Shown in pieces: positions 28,701-35,999 of a stretch of 64,000 nucleotides of DNA. The DNA is taken from NCBI RefSeq assembly GCF_003955735.1, contig NZ_CP034464.1, positions 3,658,001-3,722,000 on the forward strand, written 5' to 3'. The notes beneath the pieces are model-generated. The model made no database searches and was not told the DNA's origin. It was given only the letters and a program-made list of their open reading frames with translations. Every line of letters begins with the position of its first letter. The stretch's first letter is position 1. The DNA is from Undibacterium parvum. Lineage in GTDB: Bacteria; Pseudomonadota; Gammaproteobacteria; Burkholderiales; Burkholderiaceae_D. The translations under genes were made by a program, and so were the position numbers.

Positions 28701-30862
28701 GTGGTGCTTTTTACGTACAAAAAGGGCTTGCCAGTTTGACCGCTGATGGCGCTATTCTTGCCGGTTCCCGCGAAGCAAACGGCACAGCCTTAAGAACCGT
28801 GCTGGCGCTGGGTGATGCCCGCTTTGATGTGGTGGCAGGGCGTGCTCTCGAACTGGAGAGCGCATTTAATCCCACGCTCACTATGCAGAGTAAACAAAAT
28901 TCTGGCTTGACGAAAAATTTCGATACTCTTACTAAAGTAGAGTTCGACAAACTTCCACAGATCAGTAATTTTTCTACTTACCGTGATGATAGTGCGGTGC
29001 ATCTGACTTCTATCGCTGGCGATGTATTGCTGTCTGAAAATGTTACGGCACTGGCAAGCGCCGCTGGTAAGGAGATTGATCTCATTTTAATGGGGAAGGG
29101 CTCTTCTGAAAAACTATATGGTTTGCAACCAGCACATTTTAGTGCCGCCAGTTTGAGTGGAGATCTGTCTACATCCGGTTTTACTATGGCTGGCAGCGTT
29201 AGCGGGCAACTCGATTTACTAGCCGCTGGCAAGATCGACTTTCTAACTAAAGATAAAGATCAACCTATCATCATGCTCGATATCGCTGCGGAAAAATTCT
29301 CAGCCTATTTTGCACCAAGAATGTTTGATTTTACTAAAGGTGATGCTGGGCTTTTGAATGGCGGTATGACTGGTTTGATCGCGCATACCAGTGGCGGTTT
29401 ACATCAGGGCGACACCCAGCCTAACCGTGTCATCGCCCTGACTGGCGATATCAATGGTGATCTATCTCCTATAGATCTAGTTTCGTCTAAAAAAATGGAA
29501 ATTGCCGCCGGTCGCGATATTCTTGATTTTGGTTTTTCTGTTCAGCATCTGGATGCCAGGGATGTAACACGTGTGGTGGCTGGCCGTGACTTTATCGACA
29601 GTACGATTATTTCTGATGTGGACGAGCCCAATAAAGTAAAGCATGTGATTACAGGTGCCGGTGCGTTTGATCTAAGAGCTGGCCGCAATATTGATCTGGG
29701 TGATAGCTCTGGTATACAAACACGTGGCAATTTAGAGAATCCGTATTTGCCTAAAGGCGGTGCCAGTATCAATCTGCTGGCTGGTAGCGCTGCTGCCGAC
29801 TATGCCAGCTTTGTCCGTGACTATGTCAAAGTCAGTGATCTGACTGCTGCCGATCAAAACACCATGCTGGCCTATGTGCAAGAGCTTAAGTCGGGATCGG
29901 GCACGGCGCTGAATCTCTCGGTAGTGGATGCCTGGCTCAGTTTTAATGCGCTTAGTCCGGCGCAACAGCAGGGGTTTTTTGATACCCATACCGCCGCATT
30001 GAATAAGATTTTTAGTGCGAAGTTAGTCGAGTCTAGCAAGCTTAAGGGTCTGGCGATTTTTGATGCGCAGATCGCTAAAATGTATCCAAACATTAATCCT
30101 AAAGGCGGCAATATCAATCTGTTTGGTAGTCAGCTAAAAACCGAACAGGGCGGTGCCATTGACATGTTTGCACCGGGTGGTTCTGTGTATGCAGGTTTAG
30201 CCAATACCCCTGCTTATCTGATGAAAAAACCCGCTAGCCTAGGTGTGTTTAGCATACAGGGCGGTGATATCCACGCCTTGGTGAAAACCGACTTTCTGGT
30301 GAATCAGGGGCGGGTATTTACCTTGGGCGGTGGCGATATTACTTTGGCCTCTCAATATGGCGATTTAAATGCTGGTAAGGGCAGTAAGACCGCCTCGTCG
30401 GCGCCAGAACCACAACTGACCACCGATGCCAAAGGCAATACCGTACTCGATATTTCCGGATCGATCTCGGGTTCTGGGATTGCTGCCTTGAAGACACGTG
30501 ATGATCAAGCCGACAGCAATTTAACTTTTATCGCGCCGCGCGGCACTTTTGATGCCGGCGATGCAGGGGTGCGTTCTACCGGGGGGGTCTACCTCGTCGC
30601 AGATCGGGTGGTCAATGGCGATAATATCAGTGCCAAGGGCCCTATCAGCGGTGCGCCAGCGGTCGACACCAGTGCTCTGAGCGTCGTCGCAGCTCCTAGC
30701 ACAGCCGCGGTTAAGGCTGAGGAATTGACGGAACGATTGAATCGCTTACCGCCTACCTCAGCGGGCAAGAGCACGACTTTATCGGTAGACGTATTGGGTT
30801 ATGGCTCTGATTGTAGTGAGCCTAACTGCGCCATTAACGAAGATAAGAACAAGAAAAATTAA
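19796..30862 (+). CDS. giant TpsA exoprotein, filamentous haemagglutinin family
   Basis: 3,688 residues from the ATG at 19796, which overlaps the tpsB stop and has GGAG five bases upstream. A second start at 19949 has AAGGA and leads straight into an ordinary signal peptide (RRLPLVASVSVLMTAGVLVCSNSWAQ), so the first 51 residues may be untranslated. The TPS secretion domain follows, with NPNGIIFG near residue 196. The middle is a long beta-helix of Gly/Ser/Asn/Ala-rich repeats. The last 280 residues (GGNINLFGSQLKTEQGG onward) resemble the DUF3739-type C-terminus of FHA-like proteins. It has no CDI-type toxin end and no PEP-CTERM tag. The predicted role is surface adhesin or matrix scaffold, secreted by the upstream TpsB. 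Confidence 0.9.
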   Translation: MTTLINASCPRPRTLIKKSPSKLFTTLSTKLPNKLPNKQSSTTLTAFKEKIMSSTRYRRLPLVASVSVLMTAGVLVCSNSWAQVPPRLPRVALPAGTLPTGAASQPLAIGSASVRSPLVVAGAFDPYRVSGNTATITQKDPAGILAWSSFDISADAKLEVLQPSATAVLLNKIEGGISPTVIEGMLNAKGHVYIYNPNGIIFGKSATVNVASLLASSLKIDDKRFLSGLLAPNLEAIFAADPNYKDPVTGLAGAMPGAVEVEGDAAQRAKLSAASGGKIMLLAPNVTNNGMLLAPDGQVVLAAGGKVYLAAPTEPGMRGLIVEVNNSNLPAIGGVASNGAATNGTQGSISVERGNASMLGFAVNQMGSVSATTSINLNGSVYLRARAGASKQGEDTPAVSTVGGILTLGKNSLTQIAIYDDKLTAPAGPDDPAFKKSRIDLFGQNISLQENAKIVAPAAEVVIRAKQDPSVHDLPLYDASKPYAERNHSHIDFAAGSLIDVSGGKDTKLAMENNVLEVQLLSELADNVLMRQSTLRGKKFRFDIRKSTNIADISKAIAKIEGTVGERTAAGGRITVISDGEIIQRSGSLMNVSGGAVSYLDGYVNTTKLTADGTLFELSTASANKLYGGLINFPNSRRNFEKGYTVGKDGGTVQLSAPVMVLQGEFKGETIQGLYQREVGAKNRALGSKFSLGGSLYDYARASVEGASSSQLSEKAGPDDVKKIAGYQAQIVFSEAGDAGLRLKDEAFDSDNNPQHALLAKRLVLNSASLQQAGFSRVTAITAGDLEVSAPLVLAAGGEVDLGAYGNLDFKSGISMPGGSVIAKSISKLSLAPGLAFDLAGQWINDSKTAKPVRDAMGNPIADVVIQGGKISFSSPRIEIADGVRLDVSAGAWLDAQGKLKKADGGSIGLTSLFTGYSSFLHLGNNLSLTGFSFAKGAALSLRGDGISIGGTPGIATELGKQDTLHLSENFFQQGGFSSYTIGALQDLQLNPGTQITPQALNWRFADLNSYKAIANGAMSAVATPALLDLSGPLGSRVATNVTLAAGRNLLIGTNASLVADPGAELKFSASSQLTVDGKISAPAGNIIFALTPENSPVYNNTRSIWFGSKADISAKGSSALLYTDIKGISSGEMLAGGRISVTSPNYVVAEAGAQFDVSGAKSAAVSFKQGYTISAAQELASAGGSIAIAADEGLLFAGAMRAKAGGTGAQGGALNIVLDRTKSEALTTPRNGALTLSLSNGDSLGFIAPGLQPGQALFMPEGEPQGRLALSAFEQAGFDRISLKSQDELAFNLQDSALKLEARAALILDAPVFSAKISNNKVVESSSKPASVELNSAYVQLGNADYRYQRDGLSKTGNVSLTVNSSTLDLIGKSSLQGFNNAQLNAKEDIRLVGVTGTDSNTRPGSLTPDLAAVSAKGELKLTGELRLKSAQVYPTTLSKFSLNAEGERSLVQFESNGNLASAVLSAAGEVSAKAVTVIQAGQLMAPLGKINLEASQDLTYTSTSVSSVAASGLIPFGRVENGREWVYDFGSGNAISYKLNPGTTGHLIEQALPEKSIKSSAPNINLQKGASLDLSGGGELYAYEFTPGPNGSKDVLKNNLVNSQTTVFAINPNFTASVAPRDFQYGQDGGLLPGDSVTLSGIAGLKAGTYTLLPAHYALLPGGMSISLAPNSRDMQSSSNSINLDKSLTVAGTRTVLGVSDMRTSGWIVSSGEVIRSKSEFRDYNASSYFKDQALATALNLPMLPGDAGRVAFDATQKLILDGQIRLGAANGGQRGSVDISAPEITVVADSSQDTGTALKLVASDLNALGAGSLLIGGLRDESFKDGSHLSVGAKKVSLQNTLAQALIGPEIILAAQDKVFLDVGSAIKGEGSLAHAPRNLFIQANQLNGTDGALLRVSGAAAVSIQREAAARNTGVLEIAKGATVAASGSVYLDATKDSKLDGKLALANGAALGLGSSRVSLGQNIPALADGLRFDEAGLASLSQLSALELNSYSTIDIYGVVNLGNAAMKKLTLKSSGIQGYDQRQVNLLAQTVRFEGGSNFSLSTVAPENSSGQLSVQARDIEFGQGVFSVKAYETTSLNASREARATAVGGFKAEKDLTLAAGRILANGQTDGALANEGRILATATGDASIEAGRTLSLSKLAGAEPAANAPLLGGRLQFKGDSINSDARILASGGQLNMLAKNGINITGGELSAAGVAIVFGTTSAYAPGGKITLDGGSGNVLLGANATLDLSAVGAAAGSLAIKANNANNNAKAILEGSLKATALKGVDGILPNQGSLQMDVDSLGDATQFAALNEKLNTAGFTESRSFRVRHDDVDLAAGVTINAHQTLIATDNGNIRIAGTIDASGAKGGSIELYASQALATGNSGKLSLGSSAQLLAYANVAASSGAGSLGDGGRVVLGTASADGKMPGDVYTGSSMSLEQGSVINVSGLGLGGAGSVTFRAPKVGNGFGQDVAISQLDAKIVGSGASVIEAYKTYTTSKISEAPDAANGDGTYSNLQAATSTIGAISYVTDYSKANRPKIAIATATPAGMIGTPAGLMYLDAKNFTENNAVVSRLQRADLQLRAGIEVRSPGDLTVSVNEINPLAPKDSKGQVVYDAATVVLKDPGKGKLTKAPVTLKAQTLNPEDRGWNLNAWRFNAEPGILNLRASGDLLINGSISDGFVKPNTLALADTKTREKIGMPDWVLDNKASWSYRLSAGADLNAANPLAVIASDALGDFKINFARTSGTATDTPVALVRTGTGRIDVAAGRNVELGFQNGIGATIYTAGMHQDTAEFVAPGNLANSQYWTAGTYSSYEIPNPADPENPIVVPARLSPIKTPVQGEFSKLGGAISIYAEHDVVGTPVAQMFNNWLFRQGRTELDASGNTVFSTGLVKNSKNQLIATSLNTAWWSRFDYFNQGIATFGGGDIKVIAASGSVKDLSVSVASNAYMPGTAPGKLIEQGGGDLVVKAGADILGGAFYVQKGLASLTADGAILAGSREANGTALRTVLALGDARFDVVAGRALELESAFNPTLTMQSKQNSGLTKNFDTLTKVEFDKLPQISNFSTYRDDSAVHLTSIAGDVLLSENVTALASAAGKEIDLILMGKGSSEKLYGLQPAHFSAASLSGDLSTSGFTMAGSVSGQLDLLAAGKIDFLTKDKDQPIIMLDIAAEKFSAYFAPRMFDFTKGDAGLLNGGMTGLIAHTSGGLHQGDTQPNRVIALTGDINGDLSPIDLVSSKKMEIAAGRDILDFGFSVQHLDARDVTRVVAGRDFIDSTIISDVDEPNKVKHVITGAGAFDLRAGRNIDLGDSSGIQTRGNLENPYLPKGGASINLLAGSAAADYASFVRDYVKVSDLTAADQNTMLAYVQELKSGSGTALNLSVVDAWLSFNALSPAQQQGFFDTHTAALNKIFSAKLVESSKLKGLAIFDAQIAKMYPNINPKGGNINLFGSQLKTEQGGAIDMFAPGGSVYAGLANTPAYLMKKPASLGVFSIQGGDIHALVKTDFLVNQGRVFTLGGGDITLASQYGDLNAGKGSKTASSAPEPQLTTDAKGNTVLDISGSISGSGIAALKTRDDQADSNLTFIAPRGTFDAGDAGVRSTGGVYLVADRVVNGDNISAKGPISGAPAVDTSALSVVAAPSTAAVKAEELTERLNRLPPTSAGKSTTLSVDVLGYGSDCSEPNCAINEDKNKKN

Positions 30863-30932
30863 TTGATTTGTCTGCTTGCTTAACCGCGATTTTTTGTATT
30901 TATTTTGTATTTATTTGATTAGGAAGAACTTC

Positions 30933-32663
30933 ATGGATGTGAAAAAAAGCCTGTGGTCGGCACTGACTACCTTGGTACTTTGCCTGCCCCTGATGGCGCA
31001 GGCTAGTGATGAATGGGCGCATAAAAAAAAGCTAGGTTTTGATACTACGAGCACTGGCGTAGAAATTAAGGAGGCAGTGAGTCAGTTGCCGATGTTAGTG
31101 CGCTTGCATAGTGGTAATTTCACTTTTGCTGATGCCAAACCAGACGGCTCGGATTTACGTTTTTTCGCCGCAGATGGTAAGACGCCGTTGAAGTTTCATA
31201 TCGAGCAATTTGACGCAGCCAATGAATTGGCCATCGTCTGGGTGCAGATGCCAAAGTTAGCAGCGAATGCCAAAAGCGATGCGATTTGGCTGCATTGGGG
31301 CAATCCTAAGGCTAGCTCTGAGAGTAATTCCAAGGCCAGTTATGATGCGGCACAGGTCTTGGTCTTGCATTTCTCGGAAGCTGGTGCGGTGAAGGATGCC
31401 ACAGGCAATGCCAACGACGCCAAAGAATCTAATGCCAAGCAAGTAGCAGCCGGCCCTATCGGCAATGCTGCTGGTTTTGATGGCAACACAAAAATGACGA
31501 TCGCGCCTTCCGCCTCGCTAAAGTTGAGTGCCGCCACTGGCTTTAGCTTTAGCGCCTGGGTCAAGCCCGCAGGCAATGACAACGCCACGCTATATCTACA
31601 AAAGGATGGCGCTAAGTCCTTAGCGATCAGCTTGGTTGATGGCAAACTGGCGGCCACCTTGGACGCGGCCAAAGTAATTGCAACTGGCGCACTGAAACCG
31701 GCAGTCTGGCAGCATGTGGCGGTAGTTGCCGGTGCCGGAAAACTGAGCTTCTATGTCGATGGACAAGAACAAGGTAGTGGCGCATTTGCCTTGTCGGATA
31801 TCGCCGGTAGTGCCAGCATAGGCGAGAAATTTGTTGGCGAATTGGATGAGATTAATTTATCTGCTATCGAGCGCAGCCCTAGTTACATGAAGGCCTTGGC
31901 GACGAGTCAGATCGCTGATTCCGCAATCAGCAGTTTTGACGAAAAAGAAGAAACTGCAGAGATCTCTTACGCCGCCATACTCTTGGGTGCCGTCACTATC
32001 GACGGTTGGGTGGTAATTGGTCTCTTGATCGTGATGGCCATCATCAGTTTCTGGGTGATGATCACCAAAACCATTTCCATCGCTAAGATCAATAAAGCCA
32101 ATACAGCGTTTATCACCAGCTTTGCAAATAAATCGGATGAATTGCTGTCGCCGGGGCATGTAGAAATCGCGAATTTGGCGGCCGATCCCGAGATGAAACA
32201 ATCCTCGATTTACCATTTGTACGCAATTGGTTTGCGTGAAGTTAAGCACCGTTTTGATATGCAAACCGCTGCCGGTAAAAACAATAGTTTGTCGCATGCG
32301 GCACTCGATGCCACTCGTGCTTCTTTGGATGCCGCCATGGTGCGTGAGAATCAAAAACTCAATAGCGGTATGGTGTTGTTGACGATCGCCATCTCCGGTG
32401 GACCTTTCCTTGGTTTGCTAGGTACTGTGGTTGGCGTGATGATTACCTTTGCAGCGATCGCTGCTGCTGGTGACGTCAACGTAAACGCGATTGCACCTGG
32501 TATCGCTGCCGCTCTGGTTGCGACCGTGGCTGGTTTGATCGTGGCAATCCCGGCCTTGTTTGGCTATAACTGGTTGTCGATACAGATCAAGAACGTGTCT
32601 GCCGATACCCAGGTATTTGCCGATGAGTTCTTGACCAAATCTGCTGAAATGCATTCGGCTTAA
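30933..32663 (+). CDS. DUF2341/LamG-like domain fused to MotA/TolQ/ExbB proton channel
   Basis: 576 residues from the ATG at 30933, which has AGGAAG eight bases upstream; a TTG at 30876 is unlikely. The signal peptide (LWSALTTLVLCLPLMAQA) is followed by a DUF2341-like segment (about 25-130) and a concanavalin/LamG-like jelly roll (about 155-320: FSFSAWVKPAGND, WQHVAVVAGAGKLSFYVDGQEQ). TM1 is at about 350-372. The ExbB/TolQ core has the remaining TM segments (GGPFLGLLGTVVGVMITF; GIAAALVATVAGLIVAIPALF). ExbB forms the proton-driven stator with ExbD. A carbohydrate-binding-like periplasmic domain on ExbB is unusual. Two exbD genes and a tonB-like gene follow. Confidence 0.87.
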   Translation: MDVKKSLWSALTTLVLCLPLMAQASDEWAHKKKLGFDTTSTGVEIKEAVSQLPMLVRLHSGNFTFADAKPDGSDLRFFAADGKTPLKFHIEQFDAANELAIVWVQMPKLAANAKSDAIWLHWGNPKASSESNSKASYDAAQVLVLHFSEAGAVKDATGNANDAKESNAKQVAAGPIGNAAGFDGNTKMTIAPSASLKLSAATGFSFSAWVKPAGNDNATLYLQKDGAKSLAISLVDGKLAATLDAAKVIATGALKPAVWQHVAVVAGAGKLSFYVDGQEQGSGAFALSDIAGSASIGEKFVGELDEINLSAIERSPSYMKALATSQIADSAISSFDEKEETAEISYAAILLGAVTIDGWVVIGLLIVMAIISFWVMITKTISIAKINKANTAFITSFANKSDELLSPGHVEIANLAADPEMKQSSIYHLYAIGLREVKHRFDMQTAAGKNNSLSHAALDATRASLDAAMVRENQKLNSGMVLLTIAISGGPFLGLLGTVVGVMITFAAIAAAGDVNVNAIAPGIAAALVATVAGLIVAIPALFGYNWLSIQIKNVSADTQVFADEFLTKSAEMHSA

Positions 32664-32676
32664 GGGGTGATGCGCC

Positions 32677-33081
32677 GTGCATATCCAAGAAGATAATCAG
32701 CCTTTTGATGACATCAATGTCACCCCCATGCTCGATTTGGCCTATGTCTTACTGGTGATTTTTATCATCATGACTACCGCCTCGGTACAGGGGGTCAAGG
32801 TGGCATTGCCAAAATCAAAGATGACCGCAAGCTTGGCGAAGGCACACATTAAGGCGATCACTATCTCTGAGCGCGGTGACATGTTCCTCGATGCCTATCC
32901 AGTCACCCCTGAGCAATTGGAAGAACGTTTGCTACAACTTAAGCGTGGCAATCCCGGCCAAGCCGTGGTGGTGAAGGGCGATGCGCGTGCCCAGTATGTG
33001 AAGGTGATGCAGGTGCTGGAGGTCTTAAAGAAAGTTGATATTACCGAAATTGGCCTGGTTACCAGTCGCGCCGCAAGCTAA
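32677..33081 (+). CDS. exbD: ExbD/TolR-family proton channel subunit (first copy)
   Basis: 134 residues. One TM helix carries the essential proton-path aspartate (TPMLDLAYVLLVIFIIMTTAS), followed by a periplasmic TolR/ExbD domain. The start is GTG at 32677 with AAGGGGTG upstream; the nearby ATG at 32670 is out of frame. It is 13 bp downstream of the ExbB fusion gene. Its partner is ExbB; together they convert proton flow to force on TonB. Confidence 0.93.
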   Translation: MHIQEDNQPFDDINVTPMLDLAYVLLVIFIIMTTASVQGVKVALPKSKMTASLAKAHIKAITISERGDMFLDAYPVTPEQLEERLLQLKRGNPGQAVVVKGDARAQYVKVMQVLEVLKKVDITEIGLVTSRAAS

Positions 33082-33113
33082 ATTTATTCAGTCACGAGAA
33101 GTCACGAGAAGCC

Positions 33114-33518
33114 ATGAAAGTTCAAAACGAAGCAAAACCTTTTGACACCATCAACGTCACGCCTATGTTGGATCTGGCCTACGTTTTGTTGGTGATCTTT
33201 ATTGTGATGACGACCGCTTCGGTGCAGGGTTTAAAGATTAATTTGCCCAAACCGAGTAATAAACCAAGCATGGAGAAAAAAGAAGTCAGGGTCGTCAAAA
33301 TATTGCAGGACGGAAGCCTGACCTTGAATGGTGCCGGTTTAAGTATGGCGGAGCTGGAATCTCGCCTGACTGCGGCGCGTGCCCGTGACCCTGAAATGTC
33401 GATGGCGATCGCCGGAGACCCACAAGTTAATTACGCGAAAGTGGTCGATATTATCGATATGGCAGGACGTTTAAATATTAGCAACGTTGGCTTGGTGACA
33501 GCCAAAATAGGAGTCTGA
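33114..33518 (+). CDS. exbD: ExbD/TolR-family proton channel subunit (second copy)
   Basis: 134 residues, clearly homologous to the preceding gene: the segment DLAYVLLVIFIVMTTASVQG is nearly identical, while the periplasmic half has diverged (KPSNKPSMEKKEVRVVKILQ). Duplicated ExbD genes may form a hetero-dimer in the ExbB pore. Only one base lies between its stop and the GTG of the TonB-like gene. Confidence 0.93.
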   Translation: MKVQNEAKPFDTINVTPMLDLAYVLLVIFIVMTTASVQGLKINLPKPSNKPSMEKKEVRVVKILQDGSLTLNGAGLSMAELESRLTAARARDPEMSMAIAGDPQVNYAKVVDIIDMAGRLNISNVGLVTAKIGV

Positions 33519-33519
33519 G

Positions 33520-34197
33520 GTGGATCAGCAGCAAGAAAAAAAGAGCGGAGGAAAAAAAATTCTTCTGATGGTGACGGTGGTGTTGCTGGTTTTTGGTTTA
33601 ATCGGCTGGGGCTTGAAGAGTCTATTGAGCGGGAAGTCTGGGGCTAAGCCTAAGCCACCGAAAATTTCTTTGATGGCCCCGCCGCCACCACCGCCACCAC
33701 CACCCCCTAAATTTGAAAAAAAACCGCCAGAGCCACCGAAAGACCAAAAAGAAATCAAGATCGATCAGCCGCTCGCCAAGCAAGAACAAGCGCCTGCCGA
33801 TCCGCAATTGAAGATGGAGGGGGCGGCAGGTGATGGCCCTAGTATGTTTGCCAAAGGCGCGGTGACCAGCGAAGACCTGAGTAAGCTCGGCAATGGCACT
33901 GGTAAAGCCGGCATGTTTAACCCTTACAGTAATTATGCCAATTTGCTTAAGGGTGATGTGCAGCGGTATTTGAGCAAGAACAATTTGTTACGCAAACGCC
34001 AGTATCGTACCGAGGTGCAGATTTGGGTAAATCCTGATGGTAGCGTCAAACGCGCGGAATTAATCGGCGGCACCGGTGAGGATGAAACCGACGAAGAACT
34101 ACGCAAAACTCTGAGTAGTTTGCCGCAGTTTACTGATTTGCCACCGCCGAATATGCCGCAGCCTATACGTTTGCGTTTGCTCAGTAGCGGACGCTAA
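33520..34197 (+). CDS. TonB-like energy transducer
   Basis: 225 residues, start GTG at 33520 with AGGAG seven bases upstream. A single N-terminal TM (ILLMVTVVLLVFGLIGWGL) is followed by a run of ten prolines and a Lys/Pro/Glu-rich stretch (KKPPEPPKDQKEIK) that spans the periplasm. The short C-terminal domain is TonB-like (YRTEVQIWVNPDGSVKRAELIGG..). TonB transmits ExbBD force to outer-membrane proteins. No TonB-dependent receptor is encoded nearby, so its target is unclear; the neighbouring porin or the TPS pair are candidates by position only. Confidence 0.85.
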   Translation: MDQQQEKKSGGKKILLMVTVVLLVFGLIGWGLKSLLSGKSGAKPKPPKISLMAPPPPPPPPPPKFEKKPPEPPKDQKEIKIDQPLAKQEQAPADPQLKMEGAAGDGPSMFAKGAVTSEDLSKLGNGTGKAGMFNPYSNYANLLKGDVQRYLSKNNLLRKRQYRTEVQIWVNPDGSVKRAELIGGTGEDETDEELRKTLSSLPQFTDLPPPNMPQPIRLRLLSSGR

Positions 34198-34260
34198 TGT
34201 CCGCAAATGGCCGCTAATTTTTATTGATTGATTATTTAAATATTTTTACGAAAGAAATAG

Positions 34261-35988
34261 ATGCTCATGACTCAGCTGTTTGATGCCGCCACTGCGCGCA
34301 AAACTCAATTCAAATTAATACATAAAAATAGCTTGTTGGTTCTGCTGACGACCACTTTGTTTACTCTCTCTAGCGGAGCGAAGGCAGACGAGCACGCCGA
34401 TTTGGAGCAATTGCGCGCCACCACCATGAGCTTGATTGATGCACTGGTCGACAGCGGTGTCTTGTCGCGCCAAAGGGCCGACAAGTTGATCCGTGATGCT
34501 GAAGCAAAAGCCAAAATAAAAGTGGCGGAAGCGAACGCTACCGACAAGATAGTGCTGGCTCCGCTACCTGTGGTCGGAGCCGATGGCAAGAAAGTGGTGC
34601 GGGTTGCCTATGTGTCGGAGGCGGTAAAGAGCGATATGCGCGAGCAAATCAAACAAGAAGTTTTGCTTCAGTCGAAAACTGAACGTTGGGGCGAGCCAGG
34701 AGCTTTGCCTGAATGGATGAACCGCGTCAAAATTTCGGGCGACGTCAGAGCGCGTTTTGAGTCCACTCGCCTGGACGAGAATAATACGCCACCAGGTTTG
34801 GCCTATACCGATGGTCTATACACCCGGGCAGCTGATATCGTCGGCAATACTCTGACTGGCGGTAAGTCGACTTTTAATACGCAACATGACCGCAGTCGCA
34901 TGCGCCTCAGAGCACGCTTGGGTATCGATGCACAGATTAGCGAAATGGTCAGCACCGGCATTACTCTGACCACAGGCAACACGACAGACAGAACCTCGAC
35001 AAATCAAACCTTGGGACAAAATTTCAATAAATATAGCGTCGTAGTGGACCGCGCTTTCGTTAAATTGGATCCGGCGCCTTGGCTTACTGCGAGTGCCGGT
35101 CGGATCGCCAATCCGTTTTTTAGTACCGATTTGGTGTGGGCAGATGATCTCAATTTTGAGGGTGTCGCGATGACGCTCAAACCAAAAGTCTCTGAGCAAT
35201 TGGATACTTTCTTTACCGCTGGCTGGTTTCCATTGCGCGAAAATAGCCCCGGTAAGGCACCGGGGCGTGAGCTAATTGGCTTGCAAGGCGGCCTGGCCTG
35301 GACTATCAATGCGCAAACCAAGATGAAGTTGGCCGCGGGCTTGTACCAGTTCCGCAATGTTGAAGCGACGGGTGAAACCGACGAGAGTCACGCCACCAAC
35401 AGCGAATACCTGGTGCGCTACGAATATCCCGAAGGATTCAGGCAGCGCGGGAATACTTTGTTCTACATAAACTCCAAAGATGATCCCAATCTTAACTGGG
35501 GATTGGCATCCAAATTCAAAGAGTTTAACCTCACTGCTAGTATAGATTTTGCGCAGTTCAGCCCGCTGCATGTAACGGTGACCGGCGATTACGTCAAAAA
35601 CCGTGGTTTTAGCCGCGCAGATATCTTTGCGCGTACCGGTACTGCGATCGACGACGGTAGAGATTCCGGCTATCAGGGCAAGATTCAGTTCGGACATCCA
35701 AGCATGAATGCACGTGGTAATTGGAATGTGTCGCTAGCCTACCGCAATCTGGGCAGCGATGCGGTACTTGATGCTTTTACTAATTCTGATTTCGGTTTGG
35801 GTGGCACCAATAACAAGGGCGTCAGTCTGGGCGCAAGCTATGCAATCGATAAGAACACCTGGTTGAGCGCAAAATGGATGTCTTCGGATGTGATCGATTC
35901 TATGGTGCCGCGTACTTCCGCCTCAAGCTTTCCAAAGACCAAGCTCGCTGTGGATATTTTCCAGTTTGAGCTAAATGCGCGTTTCTGA
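34261..35988 (+). CDS. putative outer-membrane porin (Porin_5-like)
   Basis: 575 residues. A signal region (NSLLVLLTTTLFTLSSGAKA) precedes a helical periplasmic segment of about 60 residues (LEQLRATTMSLIDALVDSGVLSRQRADKLIRDAEAKAK) that may coil or trimerise. The barrel then shows alternating strands (VKISGDVRARFES, RLRARLGIDAQISEMVSTGI) and ends in a terminal phenylalanine strand (FQFELNARF). There is no plug domain or TonB box, so it is not a classical TonB-dependent receptor. Its position in the Exb-TonB operon suggests a nutrient uptake or surface assembly role, not proven by sequence. Confidence 0.82.
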   Translation: MLMTQLFDAATARKTQFKLIHKNSLLVLLTTTLFTLSSGAKADEHADLEQLRATTMSLIDALVDSGVLSRQRADKLIRDAEAKAKIKVAEANATDKIVLAPLPVVGADGKKVVRVAYVSEAVKSDMREQIKQEVLLQSKTERWGEPGALPEWMNRVKISGDVRARFESTRLDENNTPPGLAYTDGLYTRAADIVGNTLTGGKSTFNTQHDRSRMRLRARLGIDAQISEMVSTGITLTTGNTTDRTSTNQTLGQNFNKYSVVVDRAFVKLDPAPWLTASAGRIANPFFSTDLVWADDLNFEGVAMTLKPKVSEQLDTFFTAGWFPLRENSPGKAPGRELIGLQGGLAWTINAQTKMKLAAGLYQFRNVEATGETDESHATNSEYLVRYEYPEGFRQRGNTLFYINSKDDPNLNWGLASKFKEFNLTASIDFAQFSPLHVTVTGDYVKNRGFSRADIFARTGTAIDDGRDSGYQGKIQFGHPSMNARGNWNVSLAYRNLGSDAVLDAFTNSDFGLGGTNNKGVSLGASYAIDKNTWLSAKWMSSDVIDSMVPRTSASSFPKTKLAVDIFQFELNARF

Positions 35989-35999
35989 TGAGGATAGTC

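Noticed and set aside
30400..30862. Possible CDI-type toxin C-terminus and immunity gene at the end of TpsA
   Set aside because: There is no VENN-type or other pre-toxin motif and no small immunity ORF; the next gene is the ExbB fusion.
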